A stretch of DNA of 19,219 bases from Collimonas sp. UBA1456 (GTDB taxonomy: Bacteria > Pseudomonadota > Gammaproteobacteria > Burkholderiales > Burkholderiaceae_D). The position numbers and the translations under genes are program-made. Positions 18,135 to 19,219 of this stretch are shown here, piece after piece (positions within the stretch are counted from its first letter, which is position 1; the number at the start of each line of letters is the position of its first letter). The stretch covers positions 166 through 19,384 of the forward strand of contig DCSW01000097.1 in assembly GCA_002325825.1 (NCBI GenBank), in the 5' to 3' direction. The notes beneath the pieces were generated by a model that was given only the letters and a program-made list of their open reading frames with translations, searched no databases and was not told the origin of the DNA.

Positions 18135-18376
18135 TGCAGCTCGCTCGCAGAAATGCCCTACAATACAAACTTGCAGTCTTCCTGCCTCAGAATCGTTGAA
18201 ACTCTCAGCAAGCGGTCGTGGGCCAGAAGGCAGCGCAGAAAGCGTAGCATATTTAAATAGACGAATATGTGATAATCTCGGTTGCCCTCTGATGCATAGG
18301 ATGCGCAATGCGCATCTGCTACGGTCGCGCAATAAGATATTGACTATGTTGTCAGCCCCCACCCACTTTATCTACT

Positions 18377-19219
18377 ATGCGCCCCGTCAAAAAAACCTTC
18401 GCGTAAATTTTCTACCGATAGCCACCGCCTAGCCAAACTGGCACAGGCATTGACGCAAGCTTCCAGCCATCTCGAAGAGCGTTCATGGGAACGCGATATT
18501 GAAGTTTTGCTCAACAAGCACTTCAAGGCGCAACATCAGGAACCGATCGATAGCGCGCTGGAACAACTGTTTCCAACACAGCCCAATTCCTACGATGCGC
18601 TGATGGATGTGATCGAAGCCTACAGCGAATCGAGCAGCATCGAGTATCATGGCAAACAATATGATTACCTGCTGATCGGTATACCACTGTTAGTATGGAT
18701 GCGTTTTTCGATTGGCTCTGGCCCAATTCCGGCCGATGTGATGGTAACGCTTAACACTCATCTACATGCTCACATCCTAGCGCCGGAGGTATTGACAGGA
18801 ATCGTGCCGACGCTGTATGCGATCGATCAGCTGCCACGTAGCCACGTGGACACTTACACATTACTGCAACAACTTACACATACCGCGCTCAGCGCCGCCC
18901 CAGTTCGCACTCCATCAAACCCGCTGCCAACCGCGCCGTTTCTGACCGACATCCGTCATGTGCTGGCTGCTTTGGTGGTGCCACGCGGGATGCCGCTGTT
19001 CCGCTGGCAACTGGCGCATGGCCACACTGGTCATATTACGGTGGACAGAGAACAGGCGCTGGAACAATGGCGCAACCAAATGACGCCCAATCTGATACGC
19101 CTGTTACCCGGCTGCGGCGTCCAGCTACTGCTACCGAAAGCCTGCTTTGCCGCCTACCGCGAAGCCGATCTACAAATTCGCCCGGCATCGCTGCGCGCAG
19201 CCGTTCACGGATGCGCACC
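18377..19219 (+). CDS. DUF2863-family protein, apparent 5' frameshift, 3' end cut by window
   Basis: Function unknown. The body reads in one open frame from 18402 to the window end (272 codons). It contains FSTDSHRLAKLAQALTQA, SHLEERSWERDIEVLLNKHF, TLYAIDQLPRSHVDTYTLL and RLLPGCGVQLLLPKA. From memory these match the Burkholderiales DUF2863 family, which often lies next to acnA. That frame has no ATG, GTG or TTG before 18450. The natural start, ATG at 18377, is one base out of frame: it reads MRPVKKTFA and stops at 18404-18406. Removing one base from the C4 (18382-18385) or A7 (18389-18395) run would give MRPSKKPSRKFSTDSHRL, which looks authentic. No ribosome-binding sequence precedes the ATG. 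Either the gene is broken, start use is unusual, or there is a sequence error. Confidence 0.7.

Larger units (their letters stand above)
18016..18376 (+). other. Intergenic region between acnA and the DUF2863-type gene
   Basis: No gene is seen here. The first part holds two strong hairpins (listed separately). Bases 18125-18155 (GTCATTCCTGCAG, then CTCGCAGAAATG) resemble a degenerate dispersed repeat of the GTCATTCC type. An extended -10 box TGTGATAAT (18268-18276) without a good -35 could drive the next gene. A small palindrome ATGCGC-AAT-GCGCAT lies near 18300-18314. Confidence 0.4.

Overview
The window is a TCA-cycle gene cluster with the gene content and order typical of Burkholderiales. 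It most resembles the Oxalobacteraceae (Herminiimonas-like), judged from protein sequence and synteny recalled from memory, not from a search. On the minus strand, read from right to left, it carries a GntR/HutC-type regulator, sdhC-sdhD-sdhA-sdhB, sdhE, gltA, odhA (sucA), odhB (sucB) and lpdA. The last gene is cut by the left window edge. On the plus strand lie mdh, a CitE/HpcH-HpaI-like gene, a decayed small gene, acnA and a DUF2863-type gene cut by the right edge.

The minus-strand half looks intact. The genes encode succinate dehydrogenase with its FAD assembly factor SdhE, citrate synthase, and the three components of 2-oxoglutarate dehydrogenase. Between them lie putative control elements: a sigma70-like promoter before sdhC, intrinsic-terminator-like hairpins after sdhB and after gltA, and a GC-rich structured leader before odhA where the Burkholderiales sucA RNA motif is expected. 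Palindromic elements sit between odhB and lpdA and between sdhA and sdhB.

The divergence point between the GntR gene and mdh (about 12281-12762) is the most striking regulatory region. It holds a 42-bp near-perfect palindrome. One end touches a plus-strand promoter with perfect -35 and -10 consensus hexamers, and a minus-strand promoter overlaps that promoter on the same DNA. The mdh transcript would have a leader of about 360 nt.

The plus-strand half shows gene decay around intact mdh and acnA. The CitE-like gene has an in-frame UGA where relatives have a Trp, and the missing C-terminus is still readable behind it. A small secreted-type gene before acnA is broken by several frameshifts. The DUF2863-type gene has its only plausible ATG out of frame with its body. 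Together these suggest recent erosion of accessory genes while the core TCA genes stay under selection. I see no mobile-element genes, rRNA, tRNA or CRISPR array, and no clear candidate for a wholly new system.
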